A stretch of DNA of 64,000 bases from Palaemon carinicauda. Lineage: Eukaryota; Arthropoda; Malacostraca; Decapoda; Palaemonidae. The position numbers and the translations under genes were made by a program. Shown here piece after piece: positions 34,144 through 46,588 of this stretch (the stretch's first letter is position 1; every line of letters begins with the position of its first letter). The stretch is taken from assembly GCF_036898095.1 (NCBI RefSeq), contig NC_090768.1, positions 49,605,547-49,669,546 of the forward strand, written 5' to 3'. The notes below the pieces were generated by a model that saw only the letters and a program-made list of their open reading frames with translations, had not been told where the DNA came from and ran no database searches.

Positions 34144-36006
34144 CTACGACTTTGTGGAAGATGTTGGCATGTGGTTGAGTAGATCGTGTCGTGGAGGGAG
34201 TTCTCTCGGAAGTTCCGTTAGGAGTTGCAGAAGGTCCGGAAACCATTCCGCGTGATGCCATAGCGGAGCTATGAGGGTCATTAAAAGATAGACCGATATT
34301 CTAGTCTTGTTGAGCACCCTCCTCATCAGACAGAATAGGGGAAAGGCGTACATGTCGATGTTGTCCCACCATTGTTGGAAGGCATCTTGCCAGAGTGCCT
34401 TGGGATCCGGGACTGGGGACCAGTATAGTGGAAGCTTGAAGTTCAACGCTGTCACGAACAGATCCACAGTCAGGGAACTCCACAAAGTCAGGACTTTGTT
34501 AGCTACTAGATGATCCAAAGACCACTCGGTACTCACTATCTGAGACGCTCTGCTCAGATTGTCGGCGAGCATATTCCTCTTGCCTGGAATGAAACGTGCC
34601 GATGATAGTGGAATCGAGTGGACTTCGGTCCATCTCAGTATCTCTAATGCAAGATGGGATAGCTGCTTTGAAAAGGTACCTCCTTGCTTGTTGATGTAAG
34701 CCACTACTGTGGTGTTGTCGCTCATCACCACCACAGAGTGACCCGCCAGGTATTGTTGGAACTGTTGAAAGGCCAAGGAAACGGCCTTCATCTCTAGAAG
34801 ATTTATATGGAGGCACTTTTCTGATTCTGACCACAGGCCTGAGGTCCTGTGGTGTAGAACGTGGGGCCCCCACCCTTTCTTTGAGGCGTTTGAAAACAGC
34901 ATCAAATCCGGGGGGAGGGTGAGAAGATCCACTCCTCTTCATAGGTTCTCGTCTGTCTACCACCACTGAAGGTCCGTCCGTTCCGCAAGTCCCGTAGGGA
35001 TCATGACGTCCTGGGAATCGTAACCTTGATTCCACCAGGACTTGAGTCGCCACTGGAGGGATTTCATCCTGTGGCGACCGTTGGGAACTAGACGAGCCAA
35101 AGATGAGAGGTGACCGAGGAGACGTAACCACGATTGGGCTGGAAGCTCTTCTCGTCTGAGAAAAGGGCTTGCGACCTTCCTCAGCCTTGTTATCCTGTCG
35201 TCTGATGGGAAGGCTTTGTGGAGATTGGTGTCTATACTGTAATTATGCCTAGGTATACCAGTCTTTGAGTGGGAAGTAGAGAGGACTTCTCGAGATTTAC
35301 CATGATCCCCAGATCCTGGCAAAGTCCCAGAAGTTTCTCTCGGTGTTGAAGAAGGGATGACTCCGAGTCTGCTAGGATCAGCCAGTCGTCCAGATAACGG
35401 AGGAGACGGATGCCGATCCTGTGTGCCCACGATGATATTAGGGTGAACACTCTGGTGAAAACCTGTGGTGCTCTGGGGAGACCGAAACACAGCACCTTGA
35501 ACTGGTACTCCTTGTTGTCTAGGCTGAATCTTAAGTACTTCCTTGAAGACGGATGGACTAGGATCTGGAAATACGCGTCCTTCAGATCAAGTGTACACAT
35601 GAAGTCTTGCGGTCTCACTGCAAGTCTGACCGTGTCTGCGGTCTCCATGCTGAACGGAGTTTGCTTGACAAACTTGTTCAGAGCCGAGAGGTCGATGACC
35701 GGTTTTCAGCCTCCAGACGCCTTCTTTACAAGAAAGAGTCGACTGAAGTAGCCTGGGGACCCATCGAGGACCTCTTGGAGAGCGCCCTTCTTCAACATGG
35801 TCTGGACTTCTGCCCGAAGGGCCTGCCCCCTTGCTGATCCCATGGCAAGGGAGCTCAATGACACTGGATTCGTCGTCAGGGGAGGTAGAGATGTTGTGAA
35901 CGGGACGCGATATCCCCGACTGATTACGGAAATCGTCCAGGAATCGGCCCCGAGTTGCTGCCACCTGTCTGCGCAACTTTGTAGGCATCCCCCCACTGGT
36001 GGACAT
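34144..36006 (-). pseudogene. DIRS-B reverse transcriptase/RNase H/methylase-like gene, copy 1
   Basis: Domains in order on the minus strand: RT entry 'GYRVPFTTSLPPLT', 'KKGALQEVLDGSPGYFSRLF', a frame break near 35706, then 'FMCTLDLKDAYFQILVHPSS', 'VLCFGLPRAPQVFTRVFT' and the catalytic 'LLRYLDDWLILAD' (35232-35648). After another break comes the connection 'WLRLLGHLSSLARLVPNGRH'. RNase H starts 'LMLFSNASKKGWGPHVLHH' with asparagine where the family has the first catalytic aspartate (34932-34144), then 'SVVVMSDNTTVVAYINKQGG', 'RFIPGKRNMLADNLSR' and the block 'VDLFVTALNFKLPLYWSPVP ... MYAFPLF'. RT catalytic residues are intact, but frameshifts and D-to-N disable the protein. Confidence 0.92.
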
Positions 36007-36112
36007 GCAGGGGGACTGCCAATCCTAGCGTTTGCGGCCTCGGCTGCTCCCTCTAGGATTCTTCCCTCCCCTGGAGAACTTCTTACCTTTCCTGTCCTTG
36101 ACAGGAAAGGGC

Positions 36113-36694
36113 TTAGACACGACTGTCTTCGCTGCCGTTGTCGGTTTCGTGGTCTTGGTAGGACGGGGCTGCTGGAGGCTTATAGGGCTTGGATGTCAAA
36201 GCCCTATGTAGGAGGGAGTCTTGGTGGGACTTCCTCCACCTCTCAGCAGCATGCTCCACGTCCTTAGGCTCAAACAGGTTCGTTCCCACCATGGAAGAAT
36301 GTCTGAGCCTGCTTATCTCAGTGCTACAGACCTTCTGATGGAACCTCTCAGCCACCGCAACCCAACGTTTCAGGATGGTGTTTGCCCACAAGTTCGAGAC
36401 TTGGTGGGCCAGAAACTTGATCGGGCGAGTGCCTGAGAGTAGAAAGGTCTCCATAGCTTTCCTGGTACGTTCTTTGGATAAATCCTCCGAACGTATCAGG
36501 ATACCTAAGGTCCCTAACCAGATATCCAGCCACGAAGTGGCCTGCATAGCACACTTCGCAACCTTCTCCTGAGTAAGTATCTCAGTCGCCGAGAATGAGA
36601 CCTGCCGGTTGGAGAGTCTCTCAAGAGGGACTCCCCTGGTAAGCTCTTCCAAAGAATGGTGAAGGGGAAGAGCTAAACAAGGCTCCTCTAAGAT
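36113..36694 (-). pseudogene. DIRS-B gag C-terminal part, copy 1
   Basis: An open minus-strand frame continues from the DIRS-E junction ('ILEEPCLALPLHHSLEELTR') through 'VAKCAMQATSWLDIWLGTLG', 'SGTRPIKFLAHQVSNLWANT' and 'WVAVAERFHQKVC' to a Pro/Lys tail. It matches the C-terminal gag domain of DIRS-C in pattern. The N-terminal part of the same gene lies 21 kb away at 57836-58282, ending '...RRYFE' in the broken junction frame. Confidence 0.8.
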
Positions 36695-36872
36695 CTGTAA
36701 GTTTACTTATGAACGAAGGTACTGGTGTGGGAGGTGAGACCTTCCGGACTCACCAGTGGTAGCTTATACACCCCCCCAAGCAGCGGCGTGAGCCCTAAAC
36801 CACGCACCCTTGGGCGGAGTTTCCAGGGACGAGCGGGTTGACTCGGCAATGGAAATCACATTTTTGAAGTTG
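36695..36872 (-). repeat. DIRS-E left inverted terminal repeat, copy 1
   Basis: Reverse complement of 57646-57817 with scattered differences; shared blocks include 'CCGGACTCACCAGTGGTAGC' and 'GAGCGGGTTGACTCGGCAAT'. The outermost bases ('CTGTAAGTTTACTTATGAAC') differ from the other repeat but reappear in the ICR. Confidence 0.9.
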
Positions 36873-37188
36873 TAATAGAACAAAAAATAACCCAGAAGTG
36901 GTTGAGCTTACCTTAGGCTGTTCAAGTTATGAGGGAATTACTGTGAAGGTGCAAATTTGTTGAACACAAAGGTCTTTACTAGTAAGGTCAATCTTCTTGT
37001 GCTCTTTTGGTTGATATAAAAATTGAGAGATTCCAGTTAGTTTGTTTTCTGTGGAATAATAGTGATTGTATGTGTGTGTTCTTGTGTATAGCCTACTCTG
37101 TTGAATTATGAAGTTGTTAGAATATTCCCTCCTACGTACATGGTCTCCTCAGCTCACGGGGGAAGGGTTGGAGGGTGACCCAGACCTT

Positions 37189-37290
37189 GAGTCCGGAAGG
37201 TCTCACCTCCCACTCCAGAACCTTCGTTCACAAGTAAACTTACAGTTCTGGAGAGGGAGGTCTCAACCTTCCGGACTCACCAGTGGTAGC
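37189..37290 (-). repeat. DIRS-E internal complementary region, copy 1
   Basis: Reads '...TTCACAAGTAAACTTACAG' joined directly to 'TTCTGGAGAGGGAGGTCTCA...': the complement of the left end fused to the complement of the right end. This head-to-tail junction identifies the termini exactly and shows that DIRS-E is a bona fide DIRS1-type element. Confidence 0.9.
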
Positions 37291-37433
37291 TAGGCAGATG
37301 CTTCAGGGGGCTTGAAGATGCAGTCCAGCGACCACAGCATCGAAAGCTCCCTGTAAGCCGAGGAGAGCATAGTAAGAGCTGAAGACAGAGTCGCTTCTCC
37401 AATTCATTCTGGACATGATTTCTTGTATAGATA

Positions 37434-38136
37434 CAGTGAACCCTCGTTTATCGTGGTAGATAGGTTCCAGACCCGGCCGGGATAGGTGAAAATCAGCGAA
37501 GTAGTGACATCATATTTACCTATTTATTTAACATGTATATTCGGACTTTTAAAACCTTCCCTTGTACGTAGTACTGTTAACAAACTACCCTTTAATGTAC
37601 AGAACACTTAATGCATGTACTACAGCACCCTAAACTAAAACAGGCACAAATATTAAAGGCGATTTTATATCATGCGTTTCCTAAACACCTAAAAAGCACG
37701 ATAAAAAATGGCAACCAATGTTTTGTTTACGTTCATCTCTGATCATAATGAAGAAACAAACTCATTTAGTGTACACATATATGTATAGGTTAGTTTTTGC
37801 ATCGATTATATTGATTATACAGTATGTTGATTTTGTTATTACCAATGTTTTACTTAATTTTTCTTAGGACTTCCAAATGAAATGTTTTTCTTTATGACGC
37901 CGCCTGAAACGACGGCGTCATAAAGTACTGTACGCTCAGTAAACAACCATGCTCAGAACAAACAAGCCATTTAACGCGCATGATGAAAGTGATAAATAAT
38001 GATACAGTACAGTATTTACAGTAAAAGCATTTACAAAATATGTTACCTTACAAATATAATTTACCGTATCTATATAAAATCATACAGTACTGTACAGTAC
38101 AGTACATATTGTACATAGCAAAGCAGGAAAACAATT

Positions 38137-38217
<81 letters not shown>

Positions 38218-38264
38218 TTTACGTACGTACTGTAAATGTAAATTTTAAACAAAAAAAATTAATT

Positions 38265-38304
<40 letters not shown>

Positions 38305-38336
38305 ACTGTTTTACGTACGTAAATGTAAATTTTAAA
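37434..38336 (-). mobile_element. Tigger-B end fragment, copy 1
   Basis: Starts with the Tigger-B terminal repeat 'CAGTGAACCCTCGTTTATCG' after a TA (37432-37433) and includes two (GA)n arrays (38140-38213 and 38268-38301). It is cut off at the duplication junction before the transposase. The same 0.88 kb begins the complete element at 48016. Confidence 0.93.
38140..38301. repeat. (GA)n microsatellites in Tigger-B, copy 1
   Basis: Two GA arrays of about 74 and 34 bp separated by about 54 bp. In copy 2 the corresponding arrays are about 40 bp (48722-48761) and 42 bp (48816-48857), so lengths changed after duplication or were collapsed in assembly. Confidence 0.95.
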
Positions 38337-38883
38337 CAATAATTTCCTGCTTAATTTCTATAGAAAGCATTTCCTTCTTCCTTTTCTCACCACTACCACT
38401 ACCACTGGCAAAACTAAGCCTTTTAGGACCCATACTTTACGTAAATTACCGTTAAAGGATGCACGTAAAAAATCACGATTAAAACAGAGTTAATAGTAAA
38501 ACGCACAGAGCACAACCGCAAGAAGCCGATGAGAACAGAGGACTGACCCAAGTCGCGCTAATTGAGCGTCCCTCCGAGGTCGATGTGCTGCCTTCTATCG
38601 GCGGAAATAAAAAACACTTCAGGCGCTATGAGCACCGACTACGCATACGAGTATTGTTTACTTCGGGTGTCGAAAAAAACATTCGGGTGTAGATTCGGAA
38701 CGTGTTCGAATTGTACTTCGCGTGTCGAAAAATTCGGATACAACCATACAACCGGTACGACGAAAATTGTTTACTTCGTGTGTCGAAATAAAATTCGGGT
38801 GTAGAGTCAAAAATTTGCTCGAATTTTACTTCGGATGTTGGAAAATTCGGATGTAGATACGTTCGTGTGTAGAGGTTCCACTA
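38337..38883 (-). mobile_element. Tigger-A terminal fragment, copy 2
   Basis: Duplicate of 27771-28317. It contains the first codons of the transposase and the right terminal repeat ending 'GGTTCCACTA' at 38883, followed by TA. Only one terminal repeat is present, so it is immobile alone. Confidence 0.95.
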
Positions 38884-38885
38884 TA

Positions 38886-41080
38886 CTTCATTATATCTTG
38901 TGGAGTCAGCTGAATATATGTGTTTTAATATTTTATGAATAAAAACTTAAATGATACAGTAAAAAAAAAAATATTTAGTTATCTGTAATCTCTGCTAATA
39001 GGTCCATCAGACTGTAGATGCATGTTAATTATACAATACCACATTGTGCAGGCACTGAGGGCCTTATTGGCCTGTCCTTAGTTGGAATTACACAATGGTT
39101 GTTACATGATCTATGAGAAGTTATACATACCAACTACGAAATAATGGAAGCTGAATAAACAGTCAATCAATCATACTATAAACTGAAAATTCCTTTTAAA
39201 ACTTATTGTAAGGAGAGAAATATCTAGCCGTTTCACCTTTGTAGATACAATGTACATAACTAGTCTTTTATAATGTTATTTTTGCAATTGCTTGAATTTC
39301 CATAAGCACAAAGTCTTGAGCATGGTACCAAGGTCATTCTACATTCAAATGAATTTGGTCTGTATCAGATTTTGAAATTACATGGGTTAGGAGAATCCTA
39401 TGGTATTGGCTCTTCAATAATTGGAGTCTACTCTGTATCTTTTTCTTCATATTCAAAATAAGATGGATCATAAATTCCAACATTGTCCTTCAATAAACAT
39501 GCGCCATTGAAAAATTTGTGGAATAACGAATGATGAGTATGTCTTACATCACAAGCTTTCTGACGTTATGACTCAAAAGGATGATTGATGTAGCATGAAT
39601 ATGGTCACTTTTATCTCTGATAGGTATAATCCATTAGTTCCATGACCAAGTGTTAAACTTTGCAACAGAGAAGCACTTGCCAGAGGCAAATGTAGATTTT
39701 AATTCAAAATGCATCACTGAAGGACGTAAGGGTTAAAGTAATTTTCATGATCAAATTTTCAAATCTCCCCATAGAATACTAGAAATACGTACCGCACGCT
39801 AGAAATCATCCCTAGACATCATATATTCCTTTTTATGAAGGTAACAGCTGTATAAACATTCATGCCACAGTTGCCTTCTACGTGGCTCCTAGAGTATGGG
39901 GATCTGGTTCTAGGTCTGGATCATGATGGTCCGGGTTCCCCTTTTGGAAAGGTCTTAAGAGTTCTTTATCCTCTCTGGGATATCCTTCCTCTCTCACCTC
40001 ACTCCTTAAGCATGTTTAGAAACGGTGAATGGTTTTAGTACCTATTATTACAAGCTGGAGACTCATGTTCGTAATAAGATGGTGAAAGCTTAGTCTACTT
40101 CTCAAACACCAAATACTGCAGCGCTAATCTCGATGTACCAGGTGTGTCCCACACGGATTCTTCTCTGTATCTTTGTGCAGAGTAATATTGTGAGGAATCT
40201 ATCCTCTGTCTTGAGGGATAGCTGATCTTGATAGGTAGTGGCGAGGTTACTTAGGAAATGACGGACACGGTTCTGCAGTCCTTTTCCTTTCATACTGGTA
40301 CAGCCGCCTGAAAAATCTTTAAACTAGTTTATGATTTAACCTAGGCGTAGGTCTAATATTCTCATCTCTAGCTGTACCTGTAATGGGATGCATTGACCTA
40401 GATGATGGCAAGTGGGTTTCATACACACCTGAGCGTGTTGTTGACATTTCTGAAATGGTGGAAGCGTATTCGGCCTATGGGGGCGTATTGTTAACGGTGT
40501 TAACTAGGGGGGACATGCTTGTGGCAGTGCGCATTTCGGCTTTGTGCCATTGTCAGCAAGTGCTTTTCTGTTCGTGTTTGGGGAAGCAAACAAGAAGATT
40601 GGTTGTTATCATACTTGCGGATGCTGGGGAAAATTTGCACTTGCACAGGGCCAACCTTGTCCCTTTGGCAATCTGGAAAAAAAAAATTCACTTTTCAGGG
40701 AAAAATTACAATGTGGGTTCTCGCGAGGTGTCTTGAAGAGCCGATGCTTTTCTTCGAGAGAAGTTAGCTGCTTCCTTCTCTTGCGAGAAGTTAACTTTAG
40801 GGCCTTTCAGAGTTACGGGAAGACCCCAAGTTGCTATGAGGCTGTACCGGTAAATAGTATAACTTCTAAAATCATGGGATGCGCACCTGGAGAAACACGA
40901 TGAACGTTTGCTGAATGGAGTGGCATCCTTTTAGGTATATGTTAAGGAGACACTTTGTAATTTTACTGGAAAAGCCTCCCACACTTTAGATGAGAAATGT
41001 CCTTGCTCTCCTAGATATGAAATATATAGCTGGTTCCCAGAGCTTACCATACTTGTTGGTGGGATAGGGACCTGTTAGGG
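38886..41080. other. Flank between Tigger-A and hAT, copy 2, nothing recognised
   Basis: Same sequence as 28320-30515 with a handful of substitutions (for example near 40122, 40291 and 41035). No gene is supported. Confidence 0.4.
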
Positions 41081-42824
41081 CAGTGGTTCCCAACCTTACA
41101 AATATGGTGACCCATTTTAGAACAAGCAATCAGGAAGCGACCCCAATCCTTAAAATATCTTATATTTACATTCATTTTCACGTACAACAAACTGCCATAT
41201 ATTGCGATTATTGAATTATACATTATTTATTCGTGAAGTAACTATACATTTCGTAAATTCATGATTAATTTCAAATTTATTCATAAAAAATTCCAAAGCT
41301 GCTACAAAAATTAATTAATTGCAAATCAATTCAAAATTATTTGAACACAAAAATTTTCACCATTATGTAAAGTATGTTTATGAACTCCCCTTAATGAGAC
41401 AGTTGGTATTGCAGTATTTTAGCTAGCAATTCTATCCTGGGCTTCGTTGTCAATATGGCACGCCACCGGTCATCTTCCACATTTAATTGATTTCGGTACT
41501 TGTTCTTAAGCATGAGAAGTTGGGAGAATGCTGCTTCACATAATTAAGTTGGGAACAGCAATAAATACCTTGTTGCAATTTCTGATATTATTGGGAATTT
41601 TTTGAAACTTTTTGCTAAAAATTCTTGTAGTTGCAGTTCACCAAACCATGATTTAGCTTCAAAAATTTTTTTTAAGTCAAACTCTTCTTCTGTTGCTTCA
41701 GGGACAGATACACTGGCATTGAAAGGGTTGATTGTAAGGGAGAAAGATTTGCAACATTCATCCGGAAAATACTTATTTGAACAGGAAGGTTTTCCATATG
41801 CTCCCGTATCAAGCCATGTAAGTCATCGATGTTAATTTCATTTGCCTCCTCAACAAATTGGGTTTGTGTTGGGAACATGTATGATTCATTTCTTTTGGTT
41901 AATTTTGGTGATTGAGTTCCAATTTCATTTTAAAAAACGATATCTTTTCAGACAAAAATATTATCATACTTTCCTTACCCTGTAATCCTGTATTAATACT
42001 ATCAAATATCTCAAAAATGTCGACCAGGTATGCCAATTTGCGCAACGTAAATTCATCCGTAAACAATGATTCATATTCGCTTGATTCATATTCGCTTGCA
42101 TATTGAAATGCTAGAAATATTTGCAGCTCTCCTCTCAATTAAAAAAATCTATTCAACGCCTTTCCTTTTGAGAGCTACCTTACCTCTGTGTGACACAGTA
42201 GTGCTTCATGCGTTGAACCCATATCTTCACATAAAACTTTGAAGAGCCATATTGCAAGTGGCCTTGATTTAACATTTACTGCTTTAATCTCTCAGTTAAG
42301 CACTTCTTTGAATGGTTTAGGTAACGTCTTGGTTGCTAATACTTGCGATGATTCATGCAGCGAGTCCCAATTACTTCTGGAGCCAATTTTTTAACTAACG
42401 ATTGGAAGTCAAGACTTACAGCCGAGCATTGCAGGTGTCCCCGTCAGTACAAACTCTGCACAATATCTCCCATTCGATTGAATATTCGTTGAAGAAATCA
42501 TCAATTGAATAAAAAATATCAGCAGCAGTAGTTTAAGTTAGCAGAGGCTTACAAAACGAGAAATCTTTAATTTTTTCATTTTCATAATAACTAACATACA
42601 CAGTTGTGAAAAGCTTGTCACATCAGTAGTTTCATCAAGCTGTATGCTGAACAGCCCATTTGGAGTTTCTTTTAATTCTTGAATAATTTGACATAAAATA
42701 TCCTCGGATACTGTATATCTGTTATCCTTTGTTTTATCGTATTGTTTGACACGGATAGAGGCGATAATTTACTTACTGCTTCAGGACCAATCATGAGAAG
42801 TACAATATATTTAGTGCATGGAAA
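41081..42824 (-). mobile_element. hAT element, left (3') part, copy 2
   Basis: Duplicate of 30516-32243 and physically continuous with the rest of the hAT at 61093-63224. Without insertions the hAT would be about 2.7 kb. It includes transposase debris equivalent to 31107-32240 and a 15-bp tandem duplication ('GATTCATATTCGCTT' twice, 42068-42097) not in copy 1. Confidence 0.9.
41672..42821 (-). pseudogene. hAT transposase C-terminal region, copy 2
   Basis: Same fossil as in copy 1: 'VTSFSQL' region, 'FTLRKLAYLVDIFEIFDSIN' (41899-42138) and 'INIDDLHGLIREHMENLP' (41672-41878). The 15-bp duplication adds five residues (a second 'SEYES') without shifting the frame. Confidence 0.8.
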
Positions 42825-43661
42825 ATGACAAATTCGTAGATAATTTGTATTTTTCCTAACTATACGTACCTTAGCTATTTAATAGGGGTTATTACTTTCG
42901 GCGTAGCTGAAATGACGAGCCATTAGAATTTTAACGAGGGTTTACTACCCCACCGCTACTTAGCGGGGGGTAGGGAGGGTAGCTTGCTTACCCCCCCCCC
43001 CCCTCACACACCTGTGCTTGAGCTCACTTTGCTTAGAGGTGGGACTTCAAGGGGGATAGGGCTGGCGGGCAAGTTTGATTAAATAGCTAAGGTTTGTATA
43101 GTTAGGAAAAATACAAATTATCTACGAATTTGTCATTTGTTCCGTAACTGACATACAAACCACGCTATTTAATAGGGGTGACTCACACATTAGGAAGGGT
43201 GGGAAGTCCCAGCCAGTACTGGCTTTTGGCTTTGCCCGGGGACTCAAATAGTGTGTCAGCACTCAACAATAAGGAGTCACTGCACCTCGCTAGAACCTTG
43301 CTACGCAAGGATTGCGGCCTACGCAAGCTGTGTGTGAAGGTATGATAAAGTGTGACTCGTCCTAGGAAGTTGACCTGTAGTCCTTTAGATGGAAACTTTA
43401 GGCTAGGACTCTCCCAATATCACCTCGTCAGGGTATGGGGACGTGACAGTATTAGCTTAATACTAGGAACACAAGGAAACATGGTTTACCTGCAGTGGTT
43501 TGAGGTCAGCTGTGCAGAGAACCCAGGATGCTGCTTTCACCAAGAGAGGGGAAGATGAAGAAAGGAATAAGGGCCAGACAAACCTTTTCATTCATGCAGA
43601 CTAAGACCGGGTAACAATGCCTTCAACCTTCTGCTACTTGTCTACTAAGGAGCCTGAGGTG

Positions 43662-44647
43662 TTAAACCAGCTGTTGTGCAGGCACCACAGGGCCGATAGA
43701 GAACGTATCGAGCCTCCTGTGGGTCACGTCTTGCAGGTAGTGGGCTGTAAAGGTCGTCTGACGCTTCCACACCCCAGCCTGAAGAACTTGCGTCACTGAG
43801 AAATTCTTTTTGAAGGCCTGGGACGTAGCTACGCCCCTGACATCATGTGCTCTAGGGCGACGTGACGGAGGAGGGTCTGGATTCATGGACAGATGGATCA
43901 CCCTACGAATCCATGCCGAGATGGTGTTCTTGGTGACCCTCCTCTTAGACCTCCCAGTGCTGACAAACAATGCTTGCACCTGAGGACGGACTGCAGCCGC
44001 TCTTTTGAGATATAGCCTAGACTCCTTACTGGGTACAGTAGGAGATGGTCTGGGTCATCTGTTACAGAACGAAGACTCGAAATCCGGAAGGAGTCGAACC
44101 GAGGTTCCGGCACCCCCGGATTCCGAGTCTTAGCAATAAACTCAGTGACAAAGCTGAACATTACCTCTCCCCATCCCCTTGAATGGGCGATGTCATATGA
44201 GAGACCATGAAGTTCACCGACTCGCTTGGCCGATGCCAAAGCTAGTAGGAACACAGTCTTCCAAGTTAGGTGGCGATCTGAAGCCTGGCGTAATGGTTCA
44301 TAGGGAGGTCTCTTAAGAGACCTTAGAACTCGAACCACGTTCCATGGAGGAGGTCTCGCTTCCGAATGAGGGCAGGTAAGTTCATAACTTCATATGAGTA
44401 GGGAAAGTTCCAGCGAGGAATAAATGTCTATTCCTTTGAGCCTGAAGGCTAGACTTGAGGCTGAGCGATAGCCTTTCACCGCCGAGACTGAAAGGCGCAA
44501 TTCTTCCCGCAAATACACGAGGAACTCCGCTATTGTTGGAATAGTGGCATCGAGTAGAGAGATACTCCTTCCACGACACCAACCACAGAAGACTTTCCAC
44601 TTTGCCTGGTAGACAGATGCGGATGATTTTCGCAGATGTCCAGACAT
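43662..44647 (-). pseudogene. DIRS-B tyrosine recombinase, copy 2
   Basis: Same domain order as copy 1 but with the C-terminal part open from 43979 to 43662. It has 'RPRAHDVRGVATSQAFKKNF' (H-x-x-R) and then 'VWKRQTTFTAHYLQDV' with the candidate nucleophile. Frame breaks between the core-binding part (44647-44390), the box A part (44338-43898, 'AKRVGELHGLS') and the C-terminal part remain, so this copy is still a pseudogene but less damaged than copy 1. Confidence 0.9.
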
Positions 44648-44726
44648 CCTAATCGCAACTTGTTGCGAAAATCCTCTCTCAGCGAGGAGATGCTGGATAG
44701 TCTCCAGGCGTGAAGTCGTAGCGAAG

Positions 44727-46588
44727 CTACGACTTTGTGGAAGATGTTGGCATGTGGTTGAGTAGATCGTGTCGTGGAGGGAGTTCTCTCGGAAGTTCCG
44801 TTAGGAGTTGCAGAAGGTCCGGAAACCATTCCGCGTGATGCCATAGCGGAGCTATGAGGGTCATTAAAAGATAGACCGATATTCTAGTCTTGTTGAGCAC
44901 CCTCCTCATCAGACAGAATAGGGGAAAGGCGTACATGTCGATGTTGTCCCACCATTGTTGGAAGGCATCTTGCCAGAGTGCCTTGGGATCCGGGACTGGG
45001 GACCAGTATAGTGGAAGCTTGAAGTTCAACGCTGTCACGAACAGATCCACAGTCAGGGAACTCCACAAAGTCAGGACTTTGTTAGCTACTAGATGATCCA
45101 AAGACCACTCGGTACTCACTATCTGAGACGCTCTGCTCAGATTGTCGGCGAGCATATTCCTCTTGCCTGGAATGAAACGTGCCGATGATAGTGGAATCGA
45201 GTGGACTTCGGTCCATCTCAGTATCTCTAATGCAAGATGGGATAGCTGCTTTGAAAAGGTACCTCCTTGCTTGTTGATGTAAGCCACTACTGTGGTGTTG
45301 TCGCTCATCACCACCACAGAGTGACCCGCCAGGTATTGTTGGAACTGTTGAAGGGCCAAGGAAACGGCCTTCATCTCTAGAAGATTTATATGGAGGCACT
45401 TTTCTGATTCTGACCACAGGCCTGAGGTCCTGTGGTGTAGAACGTAGGGCCCCCACCCTTTCTTTGAGGCGTTTGAAAACAGCATCAAATCCGGGGGGAG
45501 GGTGAGAAGATCCACTCCTCTTCATAGGTTCTCGTCTGTCTACCACCACTGAAGGTCCGTCCGTACCGCAAGTCCCATAGGGATCATGACGTCCTGGGAA
45601 TCGTAACCTTGATTCCACCAGGACTTGAGTCGCCACTGGAGGGATTTCATCCTGTGGCGACCGTTGGGAACTAGACGAGCCAAAGATGAGAGGTGACCGA
45701 GGAGACGTAACCACGATTGGGCTGGAAGCTCTTCTCGTCTGAGAAAAGGGCTTGCGACCTTCCTCAGCCTTGTTATCCTGTCGTCTGATGGGAAGGCTTT
45801 GTGGAGATTGGTGTCTATACTGTAATTATGCCTAGGTATACCAGTCTTTGAGTGGGAAGCAGAGAGGACTTCTCGAGATTTACCATGATCCCCAGATCCT
45901 GGCAAAGTCCCAGAAGTTTCTCTCGGTGTTGAAGAAGGGATGACTCCGAGTCTGCTAGGATCAGCCAGTCGTCCAGATAACGGAGGAGACGGATGCCGAT
46001 CCTGTGTGCCCACGATGATATTAGGGTGAACACTCTGGTGAAAACCTGTGGTGCTCTGGGGAGACCGAAACACAGCACCTTGAACTGGTACTCCTTGTTG
46101 TCTAGGCTGAATCTTAAGTACTTCCTTGAAGACGGATGGACTAGGATCTGGAAGTACGCGTCCTTCAGATCAAGTGTACACATGAAGTCTTGCGGTCTCA
46201 CTGCAAGTCTGACCGTGTGTGCGGTCTCCATGCTGAACGGAGTTTGCTTGACAAACTTGTTCAGAGCCGAGAGGTCGATGACCGGTTTTCAGCCTCCAGA
46301 CGCCTTCTTTACAAGAAAGAGTCGACTGAAGTAGCCTGGGGACCCATCGAGGACCTCTTGGAGAGCGCCCTTCTTCAACATGGTCTGGACTTCTGCCCGA
46401 AGGGCCTGCCCCTTGCTGATCCCATGGCAAGGGAGCTCAATGACACTGGATTCGTCGTCAGGGGAGGTAGAGATGTTGTGAACGGGACGCGATATCCCAG
46501 ACTGATTACGGAAATCGTCCAGGAATCGGCCCCGAGTTGCTGCCACCTGTCTGCGCAACTTTGTAGGCATCCCCCCACTGGTGGACAT
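44727..46588 (-). pseudogene. DIRS-B reverse transcriptase/RNase H/methylase-like gene, copy 2
   Basis: Carries the same motifs as copy 1: LDLKDAYF, CFGL and YLDDWL within 45815-46231, the connection region around 45540-45800, and RNase H with the same aspartate-to-asparagine change (LFSNAS) in 44727-45515. The D-to-N change is shared, so it predates the duplication. A one-base difference near 46408 opens a different frame upstream than in copy 1. Confidence 0.92.

Larger units (their letters stand above)
32244..36694 (-). mobile_element. DIRS-B, 3' half, copy 1
   Basis: The element lies on the minus strand; its 3' inverted terminal repeat is at 32244-about 32360 and its partner at about 60955-61092. 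It is inserted in the hAT transposase gene between codons reading ENLI and PCTK. From right to left this part contains the gag C-terminus, RT, RNase H, methylase-like block, recombinase, ICR and terminal repeat. It is cut at 36694 by DIRS-E. The 5' half of the element survives only once, at 57818-61092. Confidence 0.92.
36695..37433 (-). mobile_element. DIRS-E 3' tail, copy 1 (truncated by Tigger-B and the duplication)
   Basis: Contains the left inverted terminal repeat (36695-36872), about 310 bp of spacer, the ICR (37189-37290) and the last codons of the recombinase ('SIQEIMSRMNWRSDSVFSSY' read minus from about 37432). The rest of the element is absent from this copy because the duplication ends inside Tigger-B. 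Confidence 0.9.
27771..38336. repeat. Segmental tandem duplication, copy 1 (10.57 kb)
   Basis: Nearly identical to 38337-48892, with roughly 25-30 substitutions noticed by eye plus small indels. It contains the right end of Tigger-A, unassigned flank, the left part of the hAT, the 3' half of DIRS-B, the 3' tail of DIRS-E and the first 900 bp of Tigger-B. Its left edge is inside the Tigger-A transposase. Its right edge is inside Tigger-B, and the two are fused at 38337-38339 through a shared CAA. Confidence 0.97.

Noticed and set aside
34499..35131. 210-codon minus-strand frame (and its duplicate 45082-45714) as an extra gene
   Set aside because: It overlaps RT connection and RNase H in a different frame and has no domain; it is a shadow.
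38040..38342. 100-codon frame rich in Arg-Glu repeats
   Set aside because: Translation of a GA microsatellite, not a gene.
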